Below, one piece after another: positions 22,011-34,051 of a stretch of 64,000 nt of DNA. Made by a program: the position numbers and the translations under genes. The notes beneath the pieces were generated by a model that was given only the letters and a program-made list of their open reading frames with translations, was not told where the DNA came from and did not search any database. Position 1 is the first letter of the stretch. Each line of letters begins with the position of its first letter. The DNA lies in assembly GCA_958299035.1 (NCBI GenBank), contig CATQJL010000001.1:26205521-26269520 (forward strand), in the 5' to 3' direction. The DNA comes from Cylicocyclus nassatus (taxonomy: Eukaryota; Nematoda; Chromadorea; Rhabditida; Strongylidae).

Positions 22011-23230
22011 TCACATGGTAGAAAAAGTACGAGTTCATCTGCTCATCCCGAATCTCCGATTTGAAGCGCTGGTAAAATCGCCATCGTGGTTGGGTAGGTG
22101 TGCCTTCACCCACTGCAGAGCTGGTACTATGATATCATTTTTTTTTGATGCGCAAATACTGCTCAAATTTAAGATTGCTTGAAGCCATTGATTTTGCAGT
22201 TAAGCAATTATAAAAATTGTCCTTGTAAATAACCTTTCATATTCGGTTGAGCGAGATTAGTGTATTTTTGCATCTATCAAATCTGAAGTTTCTAATCCTT
22301 TCTCTTTCTTAATAATGCTGGAGTTACTCTCTAAGTGACCCATTTTTCTCGACGTTACTCATAACGTCACACTGTGTACCTTACACAGTTTGCAGCAGGA
22401 AGTTCGTGCGCTGATCGAGCTGCACAAATTGTACTACGGAGATAGAGTGCATTACCAAATCAGATCTCGGCGCCTTGAATTTGTAATTTTGTTCAGAGTG
22501 GACTTTTTTTAGAAAAATGGTGCCCTAGGAACTGTTTAAACATCATAATTGTGTGACTTATTAGGGTAAAGATTCTCATTGTAAAAAAAAGCTCATCAAA
22601 ATGTAACATCGATGAAATAAATTATACTTTGCTTTCCGTGGTTGACAAATTCAAGATTGTGTGGTTGTGTTAAACGCTATTAGCGTGGAGTTTTATGTTT
22701 ATTCATGTTTTTTTGTTTTTTCTTTGTCGAAAATACATGAAACAAAGTGCCTGTGGCTTTTTTTGCATAACGATCACCTTCAACATCTACGTTGGAAATG
22801 AAAATAATTCAACCTCGACCATGTATCATCGTCACATCTACAGTCTGCCCCAATCCCAACCAGGCCAAAATTGGCATGGCGGGAGTCCATGTTACGAGGG
22901 TATTGCGTCACGTCTACGGCTAGCTAGTCTGCTCTCTCCTTAATCTATTCGCTCTCTGCGACAGCCTGCGACAGCACGCGACAGCACGAGTGCTCAAAAT
23001 CAAAGTGATTTTGAACACTCAAATGCCACACAGGCAGTGCTTCTTAGACCTTGATGAAAGGGTTTTGATATGTACTGAAATCCGCAAAACTTGGACCTCT
23101 AAATGATTTCCCTGAGAAAACTGCATTGATTTTCTAAGCGCCCCCCTCATTCTCTCAGGTAGCAAACCAAGTGGTAAAAAAAGTAGCCTTTCGAAATCAG
23201 GGAAACAAATGACGATTTCTTTTCAACTTA
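22011..23230. other. unassigned region
   Basis: Short frames only; a small direct repeat 'gcgacagcctgcgacagcac' occurs near 22960-22985. No recognisable gene. Confidence 0.4.
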
Positions 23231-23506
23231 TCTATAAAGCTGAATGTGTGTCTGTATGTCTGTCTGTACGTATGTGCGGAATAGAAATTTTTGTTTCTGA
23301 ACCGATCGGGACCAAACTTGGCACACATATACTTCGGGGCAGGGAGCGTGTCATAGGCTACTTTTCGTTATCGATCGATATCGATTTTATCGATTTTTTG
23401 CAAAATTTGAGCTACAGGGCTGGGAGTTGGCACAGGGGGGTAATCGAGCATGCTGATTACAAATATATTATTGACAGGCCAGGGCGGAGCCGGGTTTGCC
23501 AACTAG
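23231..23506 (+). mobile_element. compact Helitron-like element (276 bp)
   Basis: Begins TCTATAAAGCTGAATG directly after A, ends in a GC-rich hairpin region (ggcggagccgggtttgcc) and aaCTAG followed by T. A..TC and CTAG..T are the end rules of Helitrons. The body has 'ctgaaccgatcgggacc', 'ggcacacatatacttcgggg' and repeated TCGATCGAT. It is the least rearranged copy of its family here. Confidence 0.6.
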
Positions 23507-25210
23507 TTTTGTATAAATATACCGCTGAAATCTAATCTTTCAAGAAACTGTCCCGTAATAAAGCTCGATCAGTTCAGGCGCTCTGAACTGAAATCATCAG
23601 TCTAGGTTCCGCCAGGTGAAATGACGACCGCCCACCTTCCCATGCTAAAACACGCAAAGTGAACTTAAAGTTGGCCATCCGCCCATCTGCCACATTCATT
23701 TGATCCACTTCCACTAGTTCACGTTCAATTGTGACTTAAACTGATGCAAATGTGGAAAAATGAGACAAGAACATTCTCATAAGTCGCTCCTGAGTAACTT
23801 ACGATGCCCATAGTTTTCCTAACACTGCAAACAAAATCGGCGCAAAACTGCACAATACCGGGGCCCAAAAAGGAGAGGATCGATGAACAGCTAATTTTGG
23901 CGTGGAAAACAAGGACACAAATTCATTTTTCTTTTACAACGTTTGCCGAATTTCTTTTTCAAAAAACTGTTCAAGAAAAGTATTCATTGATTTATTTCAT
24001 TGATTTCGTGGTGCAGTTATTTTATCTTTTCATAGAGTTGTTGTCAAAAAATGTGTTTTTGCTTTATCCATGCATTTGCAAGGCGAAATCCTTGTTAGCG
24101 TTCATCATCGATTTTGCAATATTGATCGCTATCGAAGATGTCCGGCGATACGGCAAACGTGTGGCGCTAGCCGGCGTCGTCGAACCATGGCCGCGCGCGT
24201 TCAATTCCAATCGCTTACGTGTTCGACCCCGGCTCAAGTGGTTTATTTTCCAAGAATACACATGATTATCATGTCTAGAAAGCGATCCGCATCCAGATCA
24301 ATAGCTCACTGGATGCTGGACTGAGTTGTCCTAAGTTCAACGTAGGCCGGAACCAGTCGAGTTGCACTGAAGGGGGGGGGAGGGGTTACTGCAGGCCAAT
24401 ATGTACACAAGCTCTAAAATTGAACAGTCACTGCTGCTGATTCCAGATCTGTCTGCAGATTTCAGAATGTCTGCAAATTGCCGTAAATCGTCAAAATTTT
24501 GCGCTAGATGCAGTGCGTCAGATGTTTTAAATAAATTTCAAAGTACAGCACACCAACTAAAGACTTACAATGCCATGCAAATTTTGTGGGTATGTAAGAG
24601 CATGCGATGTCATGCTTTGTTTCTTTCACGGTCCTGACTCATCTAATTGAGGGCGTGTTCTGGAGTGATGGACTCGAGGAGAGACTGGGAAGCTGGGACG
24701 CTGCGCGGCCGCGACCTGGAACTACTCACCTCTGATTGCTGTTTACCCCGCCACCTACGACACCTGACTCCTCGAATGGCATACTGATACAGTCGTATTC
24801 ATATATCGCCGGCTGTTTCGAGATCTGATAAATCTTTCCACCTTATTACGTGTCCTCTCTGCAAGCGCTGCTCTTACGTAAAAGTGCTCAAGTACTTTTT
24901 ACAATCTCAAATTTGTCAAAACGTTTTAACCACTGCTCGATCTATAAGTGTGCTATTGAATCAAACCTTCCACCACTCACCCACGGAGGGATAAATCGAT
25001 AAGAGTGCGTATATCGCAGACAGTCGGGTTCTACCACGATTCTGCATCGTAATCTCGCCGGCAGGCGTCCGAAATCAAAATCAAGGGCTTCTGGAATAGC
25101 CCGTTCTCCACATTTTCCTACTCTGCAAGCTGCAGTATCGGAATCAGCGGCAAAAATAAGCCCAGATAAGCGATAAAAATGTTGTTTGAGATTTTGCCCG
25201 AACGCTGCCT
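23507..25210. other. unassigned region
   Basis: A 153-codon frame at 23804-24265 has hydrophobic stretches but ends in low-quality GC-rich sequence and shows no domain or splice support; I do not call it. A tRNA-like patch near 24163-24235 and a G-tract near 24371 are also present. Confidence 0.4.
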
Positions 25211-25763
25211 AAGTACCATTCAGTACAGCAGGTTTTAGCTTAAACTGACTATACCAACCGAATCATCCACCGCTCTTCATTACTGCGGGATCATGATAGA
25301 AAGAAAAGAGCTTTGATGGTCACATTTTGCCGCCAGAACAGCTGAGTTCAGACATGTTGTGTTCAGTTTTCAGACATGCTGCATCAGACAAGTTTACGGA
25401 TTTTTCGGATTATCTAAACGCTTTACTCAGAAACACTGAGAAAATTGTGCTTTTCCTTGCATTCATGAAAAAATTTTCAGGGTAAACTGCGTCTGATCAT
25501 GGTCAGCGACTCAGTTTATCTTACAAAGCTCTCAGCTTGTTGCGTATTCATTTTGGAACAAAGTGTAGCCATCCCATAGCCAGATCTCTCTTCGATTTTG
25601 CTACCGTAATAAAATAATGGAAAGCGTAGGTGGTGCTTCGTACTGTCCATACGTTAAAGCCTGCTCTTCTGCGTGGTAATTGAAGCTAAGCAAAAAACTT
25701 TTTGGAAAATTGTTAGCAACTATTGATATTTTGTATCTACCTATTTCAGGACACTCTATGTAA
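25210..25763. mobile_element. degraded family I element
   Basis: Left part has 'cgctcttcattactgcgg' and right part 'gctaccgtaataaaataatgg' ending near 'caggacactctatgta', in the arrangement of family I (66-716). Boundaries are soft because both termini are mutated. Confidence 0.4.
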
Positions 25764-26018
25764 TAGTGAAAGACACTAAAGTGAAACATTTGCAGACAGA
25801 TAGGCTGAGGTGAATTACCAGAGCAGCAGTAGTGGTTCCAGAAACGCTTGCTTTTTTAATTCCTTCCGAAATCAGAGCTATTTAAAGTCTAAAATAATAT
25901 TTTAGCAAGCACTGATGACTGTTTGGTTTTTAAATTCCTTATAAATTTTGACAAGAGACCTGAAATGTGCTCTCTTCCACAGTTGTTCATTTTCTCACTG
26001 AATTTAACAATTGCCATA

Positions 26019-26024
26019 TTTATT
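26019..26024 (-). terminator. polyadenylation signal of gene A
   Basis: AATAAA on the minus strand, starting 8 bases past the stop codon. The context AATAAATATGGCA is the same after gene B. Confidence 0.65.
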
Positions 26025-26032
26025 CAGAACAA

Positions 26033-29000
26033 TTAGCAGTAACCGCATGTCCTACGACATTGTACAGACATTAGTTGTGTGTAATAGATGTTGTAGCAAA
26101 GGTAACTTAAACGTGGACAATCTGACACTCCTGTTTGCCAATGCACTAGATCTGCACACGCTAAAATGACTCACATTTTTAGCGAATAAAAACATAAGAA
26201 TTGATAATTTCTTGCCTGGAGATGGTGGCGCGGCTGTTGGTGTTCCCGGGCATCTGTTGCATGTCTTAGGACATTGCTGTGTCATAAGGGTGTAGTAAAG
26301 GGCGTTGTTGCAGAAGTTTACCATATTGGGACAGTCCGAGGTGCCAGTTCTTGGATTAAGGAGGTCAACACAAGCTGGAATGATCTTATGCTGAGCGACT
26401 CTGATGTGCAGTTTTTGTAGAGAGAATATTTGAATAATTACGCGCTGTTGTAGTAGCAGTGGTGGCTATCGCGGTCGTGACATCGTACACCTAGATGAGA
26501 TCTTCTAAACACTTCAAATCTGGGTTAAAGTGTCTTTTTTTTTCTATCTCCAACTCTAAATTTCACAGATCAATGTCATTATTGCGTACGGTGACCTGAC
26601 AAAGATTTGCACTAAATTTTGCATTAAGCATGCACGAAACTAGCTATTCAAGCAGATTCTTAATACAGTGAAGATGACGTATGCTACAATAGCGTTCGTA
26701 ATATTCGCCGAATTTCGCGTCGCATCACCGTATCTACCTTCAGAGCAGACGAATTCTACTCGAGACCATCAGTCAACTTAGCTCGACGACGTACATGCTT
26801 GGATAGAATGTCTGTCCTGGTCATAATAGTTGGTCAAATTTTACGAATTTTCTAGATTTTCGCATACGGTAGGCTACTCGTTGTGTAATCAATAGGCACT
26901 CTGACCTACTGTGAGCGAAAAGCTAGAAAGATCCGTGAAATTTGACCGATACCCGTGTCCGTACAGGCACTTCTATAAATCAGAAGATACAACTCGTCGG
27001 CCTGAGTTGAAAGGTACTTTCGAATTCAGAATTCGTCCACTCTGAAGCAAGATATGGCGATGCGACGCAAACTCGGCTAACTCCGGTGGAGTGCGACGAT
27101 TTTTCGCAAATCGTAAGAAAAAATACTAGTAGTATTTTTATTATTTCCATTTCAAAAATAATAAAAATACAAGTCGATATTCGTGACCCGCAAAAGTCTT
27201 CGAAAATATTGTTTTAGAATTCATATTTTCTCTTACTTTCTTGCAGATATTGACATTTCAGTGAAGAGCTGTACAAGCTTTGACCATCTTGCCATCATCA
27301 TTATCACACAAAAGAGAAAGTAGACTCGAATCGAATCATACTAAAAAATAGTGAAAATTGTTTTGTCCTTGAAAGGTTTACGGTGTTCTCGAAGAGGATT
27401 GTGAATTTATAATTTGGCTATTTGCGACAGCTCATAATTCACAACTATGAATCCAACTTCGAACTCTCGCATAGTGGTCGTACTCTCGCGCACCGAATTA
27501 ATCAACTATTGATTATTTTTTTATTATTGTGTTTTCGGTCGTCAAGAGTAGATGCTATAAGCTGTTCACTGCTGAATTTATTGCTCAAAACATCGTTAAC
27601 TCATAAAAAATGACCACTACCCGAAGGGTACCACATCGAAAGCCGGAATCGGGTTTTGTAGGACAAATTCACTAAACTACCCATTACAGTGAAGCCACAG
27701 AAAATTTGATGGCGCTCTACTGTGCATTTGTGTTATGCTGCGTTTCGATGAGTTATAACTATTCTGAAATTTATTGATAAAATCCCAAAACCTACTAACT
27801 TTTCTACAAAGTACAAAAAAGGTATTATAGTCATTTGACATCGTAAACGGCTTTGTAAAAGATGCTGATGCTTCTAACACTTTGCAAGAGTGTGTAAAGT
27901 AAAAATTTACCGACGTGAATTTTAAACCACTTTTTTTTTGCTTTTCTATTTAATGATATCAGAATTTTTATCGTAATCTATTAGGTTGTCTCATAGTTAA
28001 TGCACGTTTTTCTAACCTCTTTTTGAAAGAGCTGATTTTCAAAAAAAAAACATTTTTTTTCAGGACCCTTTACAGTGTCGGAAAGCCCGATTTCTCTAGT
28101 TTCTAAAATGTGCTTTCGTTTTCTCAAATCTTTGTTGAAGCCGAAGTTCCATGCATTCAAAGACAAGTGATTAAAATTTGAAATTCTTTGCCTTCACTAT
28201 CCTTGCTCTAGATCTATGAAAAGTAAACGGAATTTCTTTAGAAAATATGCGTAACGATCGCGAAGCTTTGTGCTACAGAAAGCTTGTCTGTATGGGATTT
28301 TCGAAAAATTCCGAGCTGTGGAATCTTGTCTCAAACTTGGCTGGTCGCTGAGGCCCATTTAAGCTGCATAAAAAATCTCAAGAATAAAGCGACTGTATGT
28401 ATTTTGCTATGTGCACGTAGAATGGACCCACTACAACTAATGCTAGAAAAAACGCAGCATTTCATCGTCTTTTCGGAAAGAAAAAATTCAAAAAATCCCA
28501 AAAAGGCAGTTTTTTTGATCTTCTAAAATATTGAAAAAATGGGTGCTTCCAGTTTTTTTTTTGCAAAATTTTCTCACAGAAATATGCCGTAAAATTCAAA
28601 CTTCACTCCACTGCACAACCGACCATCGGCTATGAGCAAAGTCCGCTCGATCCTAGTACATTTGAGCGAAAGTTAAGCTCTCTCAAAGTACAACTGAGCT
28701 CATAACTCGGGTGGAAAAAACGGGGTGCGGCGTATTATCCGCGGCGCAACCGTCGGAAGGTCATAACTCCGTTCAAAATCATTTTTACAGGTTTTTCTCC
28801 TCATTTTTGGAAAGCTACTGACACAAGGAATCAGAAAAATATAAAATTTTCCAAAATCGCATGCTCTCAAGAGAATCAGCACTATCGCGACGGAATTGCC
28901 AAAGACAAAACCGTCGCATGGTCGTAACTCGATTTAAAATAGGAATTTCGGATTTCTGGCTATATTTTTGAAATGACGACATCATAGTGGTTGGAAAGAC

Positions 29001-31021
29001 ATAACAATTTTTGAAAATACACTTTTTTGGAAGATTTTAGCAGGTTTGCGATAGAAAAATCGCGACGAAACCGTCGCAATCGCATAACAACTTGAAAAAA
29101 TAATTTTTTTGACTTTTTGTTCTAGTTTAAGTTTTCTGACGTTGCGACGATTTCCAGCATATAAGATCTTTGAGAAAAAATCTTATCCTTCGTGGGTTTT
29201 GTGAAGCTGCGACGGAATAATCGTGACGAAACCGTCGCATTGCGTTTGCGGTCCTGAAAGTGATCTTTTTTTTATTCTAACTTCAATATCAGAATCCAGG
29301 ATATTCGCTGACTCCATCAACTTGTGTTTACAACAAAATGGCTCTCCGTGGAGAGATTGGAGTGCGATGCGACGGTGATATACGCATTTGAGCGTCGTGC
29401 ACTCATAACCTCAGGCAAGTGCACAAATATCTCAATTGTTCACTGAATTCGATTGTATATGAAAAAAAGATAAGCAAAGGTGAGTTTTTTGTTCTTCTAT
29501 TCTGATATTGAAGTTAGAATAAAAAAAAGATCACTTTCAGGACCGCAAACGCAATGCGACGGTTTCGTCACGATTATTCCGTCGCAGCTTCACAAAACCC
29601 ACGAAGGATAAGATTTTTTCTCAAAGATCTTATATGCTGGAAATCGTCGCAACGTCAGAAAACTTAAACTAGAACAAAAGGTCAAAAAAATTATTTTTTC
29701 AAGTTGTTGTGCGATTGCGACGGTTTCGTCGCGATTTTTCTATCGCAAATCTGCTAAAATCTTCCAAAAAAGTGTATTTTCAAAAATTGTTGTCTTTCCA
29801 ACCACTATGATGTCGTCATTTCAAAAATACAGCCAGAAATCCGAAATTCCTATTTTAAATCGAGTTACGACCATGCGACGGTTTTGTCTTTGGCAATTCC
29901 GTCGCGATAGTGCTGATTCTCTTGAGAGCATGCGATTTTGGAAAATTTTATATTTTTCTGATTCCTTGTGTCAGTAGCTTTCCAAAAATGAGGAGAAAAA
30001 CCTGTAAAAATGATTTTGAACGGAGTTATGACCTTCCGACGGTTGCGCCGCGGATAATACGCCGCACCCCGTTTTTTCCACCCGAGTTATGAGCTCAGTT
30101 GTATAGGTTTCTAAAAAAATTTTCGGGAATTTTTTAGGCTATAAAGTCTTTCTTAAAGTGGCTGCGATCCAACAAAAGCATGCATTCTACAGTCAAAGGT
30201 TTGTTGTTCGCAGTAGTTTTTTTGCGCTTAAAAAGATGGTTTGGGAAAAGAGTTATCTTAATTAGAATTTGAAATTCATAAAACGTGCATTGATTATGAG
30301 ACAACCCAATATACTGGAAACTGACAGTTGATCCACGGTGAGAATTTATTAGTCGGTTCTCTACCGTTATCCTTAAGAAATTCAAAAAGAGATAAACAAA
30401 TTTAACATTCTTGATGTGGCTTACATTCCAGTAATACTTCAGAGTAAAACCCCTTACCATGCTGCTATTGCAGCACATTTCTCCTCTTGGTGAATTGATG
30501 CAGGTGTAACCAGTTGGGCAAACCCCATTGGGACATGCTGAAATACGTTTACATCAATCGAATAAGTTGAGATCGTTTTTTTCAAAATCTAATCGTTCTT
30601 CCCGGTTAAACGTTCGCTCGTCAGTATGCTTCGATTTTAGTTATGACTTCATACTTTTCAAGCAAAATTCCTTACAATATCTTTACCATTCCCATGCTAT
30701 CGCTCAATAAATAATGCGTCTATCGGCTTTAACTAAGGCAGGCTATGTTTATTCCTTTGTTCTGATAAACTGTTCTTAGATGAAAACTGTTCTTACGAAG
30801 TCTCAAAAAAACGCAAATCTACTAGCAATTACGGTCACGATAAAATCATACAGATTTCATGTTTATATACATTTGCCCCTCCATAATCAGCAGCTTTGTA
30901 GTTTCGAGAATTACTTACGCGAAGCTTCCGGGCTTGCAGCTGGGTCGGAACACTCCTGCAGTTGTTGGCATAAAGTGCCGTAGACAGAAAGCAATAAGAG
31001 AACAAAAGAAAAAGCAAACAT
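26033..31021 (-). CDS. gene A: secreted protein, six-Cys module plus two ShK domains
   Basis: Five-exon minus-strand gene, 172 residues, function unknown. Exons in order: 30919-31021, 30458-30537, 26442-26490, 26216-26374, 26033-26160; all phases agree. Exon 1 encodes a signal peptide (MFAFSFVLLLLSVYGTLC) and the start of a six-Cys module (ECSDP...), completed by exon 2 (PCPNGVCPTGYTC...MCC, an EB/lustrin-like pattern). Exon 3 is a Thr/Ala linker starting VYDV (residues 62-77). ShK unit 1 spans Cys79-Cys119, unit 2 Cys132-Cys172, ending one codon before the stop. Donors are GTAAGT, GTAAGG and GTAATT, but intron 4 starts GCAAG (GC-AG type). Intron 2 is 3967 bp because of nested repeats. AATAAA lies 9 bases after the stop. 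Gene B is its paralogue. Confidence 0.85.
26704..27085. mobile_element. diverged foldback in intron 2 of gene A
   Basis: Imperfect inverted arms meet near 26897: 'gcgtcgcatcaccgtatct' with 'agacgaattct' on the left pair with 'agaattcgtcc' and 'gatggcgatgcgacgc'-type sequence on the right, and 'ggtcaaattttacga' pairs with 'tccgtgaaatttgacc'. The 'gcttcagactggacgaattctg' type sequence at about 50497 belongs to the same repeat. Confidence 0.55.
27086..27980. other. intron 2 of gene A, unassigned part
   Basis: AT-rich intronic sequence with only short frames; no exon-like segment fits the phases of gene A here. Confidence 0.4.
27981..30309. mobile_element. mariner-like element in intron 2 of gene A
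   Basis: Ends TTAGGTTGTCTCATAGTTAATG (left) and the complement of TTGGGTTGTCTCATAATCAATG (right) are flanked by TA at 27979-27980 and 30310-30311, the mariner pattern. No transposase catalytic motif is seen. Most of the interior (28690-30104) is a foldback, likely a later insertion. Confidence 0.75.
28690..30104. mobile_element. 1.4-kb foldback with regular ~161-bp CCGTCG modules
   Basis: Arms of about 600 bp (28690-29295 and 29500-30104) are almost exact reverse complements; a 60-codon frame occurs identically in both (28700-28882 minus, 29910-30092 plus). In the left arm CCGTCG(C/G) starts at 28750, 28911, 29071 and 29232, a period of 160-161 bp, each followed by a 'gtcgtaactcg'-like stretch. 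The right arm mirrors this. The loop is about 200 bp. No coding capacity. Confidence 0.85.
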
Positions 31022-31056
31022 TGCTCCAAATGCTTGTTCTTAGCAAATTTTGCACA

Positions 31057-31063
31057 ATTTATA
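31057..31063 (-). promoter_or_regulatory. TATA box of gene A
   Basis: TATAAAT on the minus strand, 36 bases before the ATG. About 100 bp around it (cagtgtataaat, 'gaaggcaaca', 'gttgacatagct') are conserved upstream of gene B, where TATAAAAT sits in the same place. Confidence 0.55.
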
Positions 31064-31746
31064 CACTGTTGCCTTCGGTTTTCAGCTATGTCAACAATTA
31101 TCCTCTGCAGTTTCATTTTTCTTTGAGCGTCTACAATCTAATCAAATAGTCGAAGTCCGATATGGAGGATAACGTTACGAAATCAAGATCTCGATCAGTA
31201 TTGTCATAGCTCTTCTGTTGCTATCAGTTGTAAACCCGCTTACAACAAAATACGATGAGATTTACTAGTTTTGCTGCCGTAAAAAAATTTCAAAGTGCTG
31301 TCAATTTGTGTACCACATCTAAGCCGAGACTGACACAACTTGAAATTGGAAATTGTCAGTTTCCAGACGAAAATATCCTCTCAGTAGTAATAAAGCACGT
31401 TTTTCTCTTTTCGCAAAAGACTTTCGGTAATCAGCAATTGCTGCCATGAGAGCAGAATTTTTAGCGCTTTGGAAATAAAACACCCTTAAAAATTTGCACA
31501 AATGATAAGTTAGAACACTTCTCGTATTTAAATTCAAAATTACCCAAAATCTCACCTTAGCTACCGAACATCGTAGTATATAACGGAAAAATCGCTCTTT
31601 ATGAACCCAATATTCTCATATGAGAAACTGTCATGAAAAATCGAATGTCAGCCATGCAGGGTGTCCAAAAAATGTGCTTGCTAGATTTTTGATAACCTTT
31701 TGCAGACTTTCTCAGCTCTTAAGGTACGGTTGTGTGAGTTCTGTCC
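31064..31746. other. upstream region of gene A, with a stray family I end
   Basis: After about 100 bp conserved with gene B the sequence is unassigned. At 31657 'cagggtgtccaaaaaatgtg' is an isolated left end of family I, cut off after about 50 bp. The LTR element starts at 31747. Confidence 0.5.
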
Positions 31747-32543
31747 TGTTGCGGCTCGGTGGGCTCTGCGCCCCCTCACCTAGTGCTCGACTGCCTTGCG
31801 TCCAGCTCCTGTCCCCGAAGGACTTCCGCAGCTGCGGGTGGGCCCAGCCCACAACGGCGCGTTACGCCTACACGAACACGAGACAAATAACATACATAAA
31901 ATTTACTAAATAAATATGCGCGACAAAAATATACGATATAAACAAATGTAAATATACATACCACGGGGAGAGTTAAGCTCTACCCCGGGCTACCGATGGG
32001 GACTCTAACTTACTCACACTCACACACTAGCACACTCACACACTCTCCCGGAATCCAAGGGAGCTACCCACAGGCCGGCCGCGCGCCGCCAAGGCAGCAG
32101 CTACGGCACGGCAACACCGGCCCCATGATGTTAACCAACAGCATCAAACCAAGCTCCCAACGAATCCTGCGCGACCAAGGTGCTTCATGATGTTCATCAT
32201 CCTGGAATTCTATCCTCGCGCGTACATCCAAACAATCCATCAGCGATCCATCCAATCGCGCGAGGCACGGGGACGTAGACACGACGGCGATATCGTGGAA
32301 ACCCAACCGATCAATAACAAAGGCGGCACGACGACAATAGTAAGATGATAAGACGAGAGAGGCCGCACTGGCGCGCGTACGCGCTATTTATAGCGGTGGC
32401 TGGGGGCGTGCCTACATGGTGTGGTCTCGGAGCGAACAAGGTAGCCGCCGTAAAAGCGGCGACCGTGCCCACGACCGAGACGCGCGGCAACACGGTGCTC
32501 CCGGCCACATGCTGTGAGGAGCGGTCGATCGCGAGCCGCGACA
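31747..32543 (-). repeat. 3' LTR of the non-autonomous element
   Basis: On the plus strand it reads TGTTGCGG...CCGCGACA. By orientation of primer site and polypurine tract this is the 3' LTR. It contains 'actcacactcacacacta' low-complexity sequence. Confidence 0.9.
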
Positions 32544-32554
32544 CTCCCCCCCAC
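32544..32554 (-). other. polypurine tract of the LTR element
   Basis: gtgggggggag on the minus strand, directly upstream of the 3' LTR; the usual primer for plus-strand DNA synthesis. Confidence 0.7.
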
Positions 32555-33682
32555 AACGAAAGGCATTGGGCGTTGCGAATAGGTGGTTACGTGATAGCAC
32601 CGTGACCTGGGGCAACTGCCTTAACCTAAAAAATTTGGACGATGATAGAAAAAAAAGGAACATACGGCATCGGTAGCGAGGGAACAGGCAACAACCCGCC
32701 CCGTGGTAAAACACAAAAAATAAACACAAACTACAGGCGCTTCGACGCGCAGATCACTACTAGAATAAACCGGAGCGCTCAAGGCGCTTACCAAATAAAT
32801 ATGAACAATGATTAAGAATACTTCTACAGCTACTAAACTATGTACAACGTTTCAGGATAGACGCTCCAGCCCATAGCATCATCATCGCTCCATCTCGCCA
32901 TCTCACCATCCATCTCGACCAGCGCTGATCTTACTGCGCATCCAAACCGCATTACGTCCCTCGTACCATCACATCTAACCACTCTAAATACACTCGTACG
33001 TTCAACATCGAGGGAGCGTAATGCCCGAAACGAAACCTACCGCCCTGCGAACCTATATGACGCGCGTCCTGGAACGCACACCCTGAAACAAAGGAAACCT
33101 CCACCCTCTCTTAATTTTGGATTAATTTACGATAAAAAGCACAAGATAAAGCAATGAACTGAGAGGGTGTTGGCTTCCAGACGAAAAAAGTACTACGTCT
33201 TTCCAGAAACATCCCCAAATTTGCGCATCTAGCACCCATCCGGACCGAATTGGACGAAGGTCCAGCCTCCCGCCGAGGACAAAATGCCTCGACGAGGGGA
33301 TCGACCCCGCAACTCAAGGACCCGGGGGTGCAGCACTGTGGGTCTGTTCAAGGAAAGACGGCCCAACCTATAGAGCAGATGTTACAGGAGCCTGATGGAC
33401 TGCTCGCAATGGCTCTATGGTCGGGACTCAAGGCAATAAGACGGCGCGTCCTGGGACGGCTGCAACTTCCTAAAGTAGACTATACCGCTAGGCTGCTCGA
33501 CCGAGTAGCAACAATAAACAAATTAGAATAATTAGCGGAACATTTGAATGATGTTAACGCGCTACTACAATAGGAAGTATAATTGGTAGGGAGCCGACGA
33601 ACTAAGATGTTACGCGGGACTTTACATGGCGCGATGGATGTTAACGCGCTCCACAAGTGCGCCAGATGGTGTTAGCTAGTGG

Positions 33683-34051
33683 CAGTGGCGTACCCAGGAT
33701 TTCGGCTCGGGGGGGGGCGCGACAAAAATTTTTTTTCGATGAAGGTGCGTGGCGTTAGCCACGCACTCCGAAAAAATTTCTGTAGGACTTCTCAACAATT
33801 CTGCGGGCCCCCAACCCCTAAAATCTGGAAAAAGGGGGCGTGGCGTCAGCCACGCCCCCGAAAAAAATTTTTTTATAAGGCTAATTTGAATTTTTAAAAA
33901 ATTTTAAAAATTATTTTAATTGTTTACAAAAATAAACAAGTCATTTGCACATTTTTATAACGCATGTAAGTAACTTTCAAAAATTTCGCGACCCGTTCTC
34001 GGGGGGGGGCGCGCGCCCCCCCCCGCCCCCCCCCCCCTCGGTACGCCACTG
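33683..34051. mobile_element. hAT MITE nested in the LTR element
   Basis: Ends CAGTGGCGTACC and GGTACGCCACTG with an exact 8-bp duplication GCTAGTGG at 33675-33682 and 34052-34059. The interior holds G/C homopolymers and two GTGGCG..GCCACGC-type hairpins near 33745 and 33840. 369 bp, no protein. Confidence 0.9.

Noticed and set aside
20650..22182. frames rich in GEFGEF, RIRRIRR or EFAEFA
   Set aside because: They are translations of the 9-bp GGCGAATTC array in the foldback arms and appear in several frames and on both strands.
23804..24265. 153-codon frame with hydrophobic segments
   Set aside because: No known domain, start in unassigned DNA, and the end runs into GC-rich tRNA-like sequence; hydrophobic runs follow from T-rich DNA.
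27981..30309. search for a mariner transposase between the mariner-like ends
   Set aside because: No catalytic D..D/E motif or typical YSPDL block found in any frame; the interior is mostly foldback.
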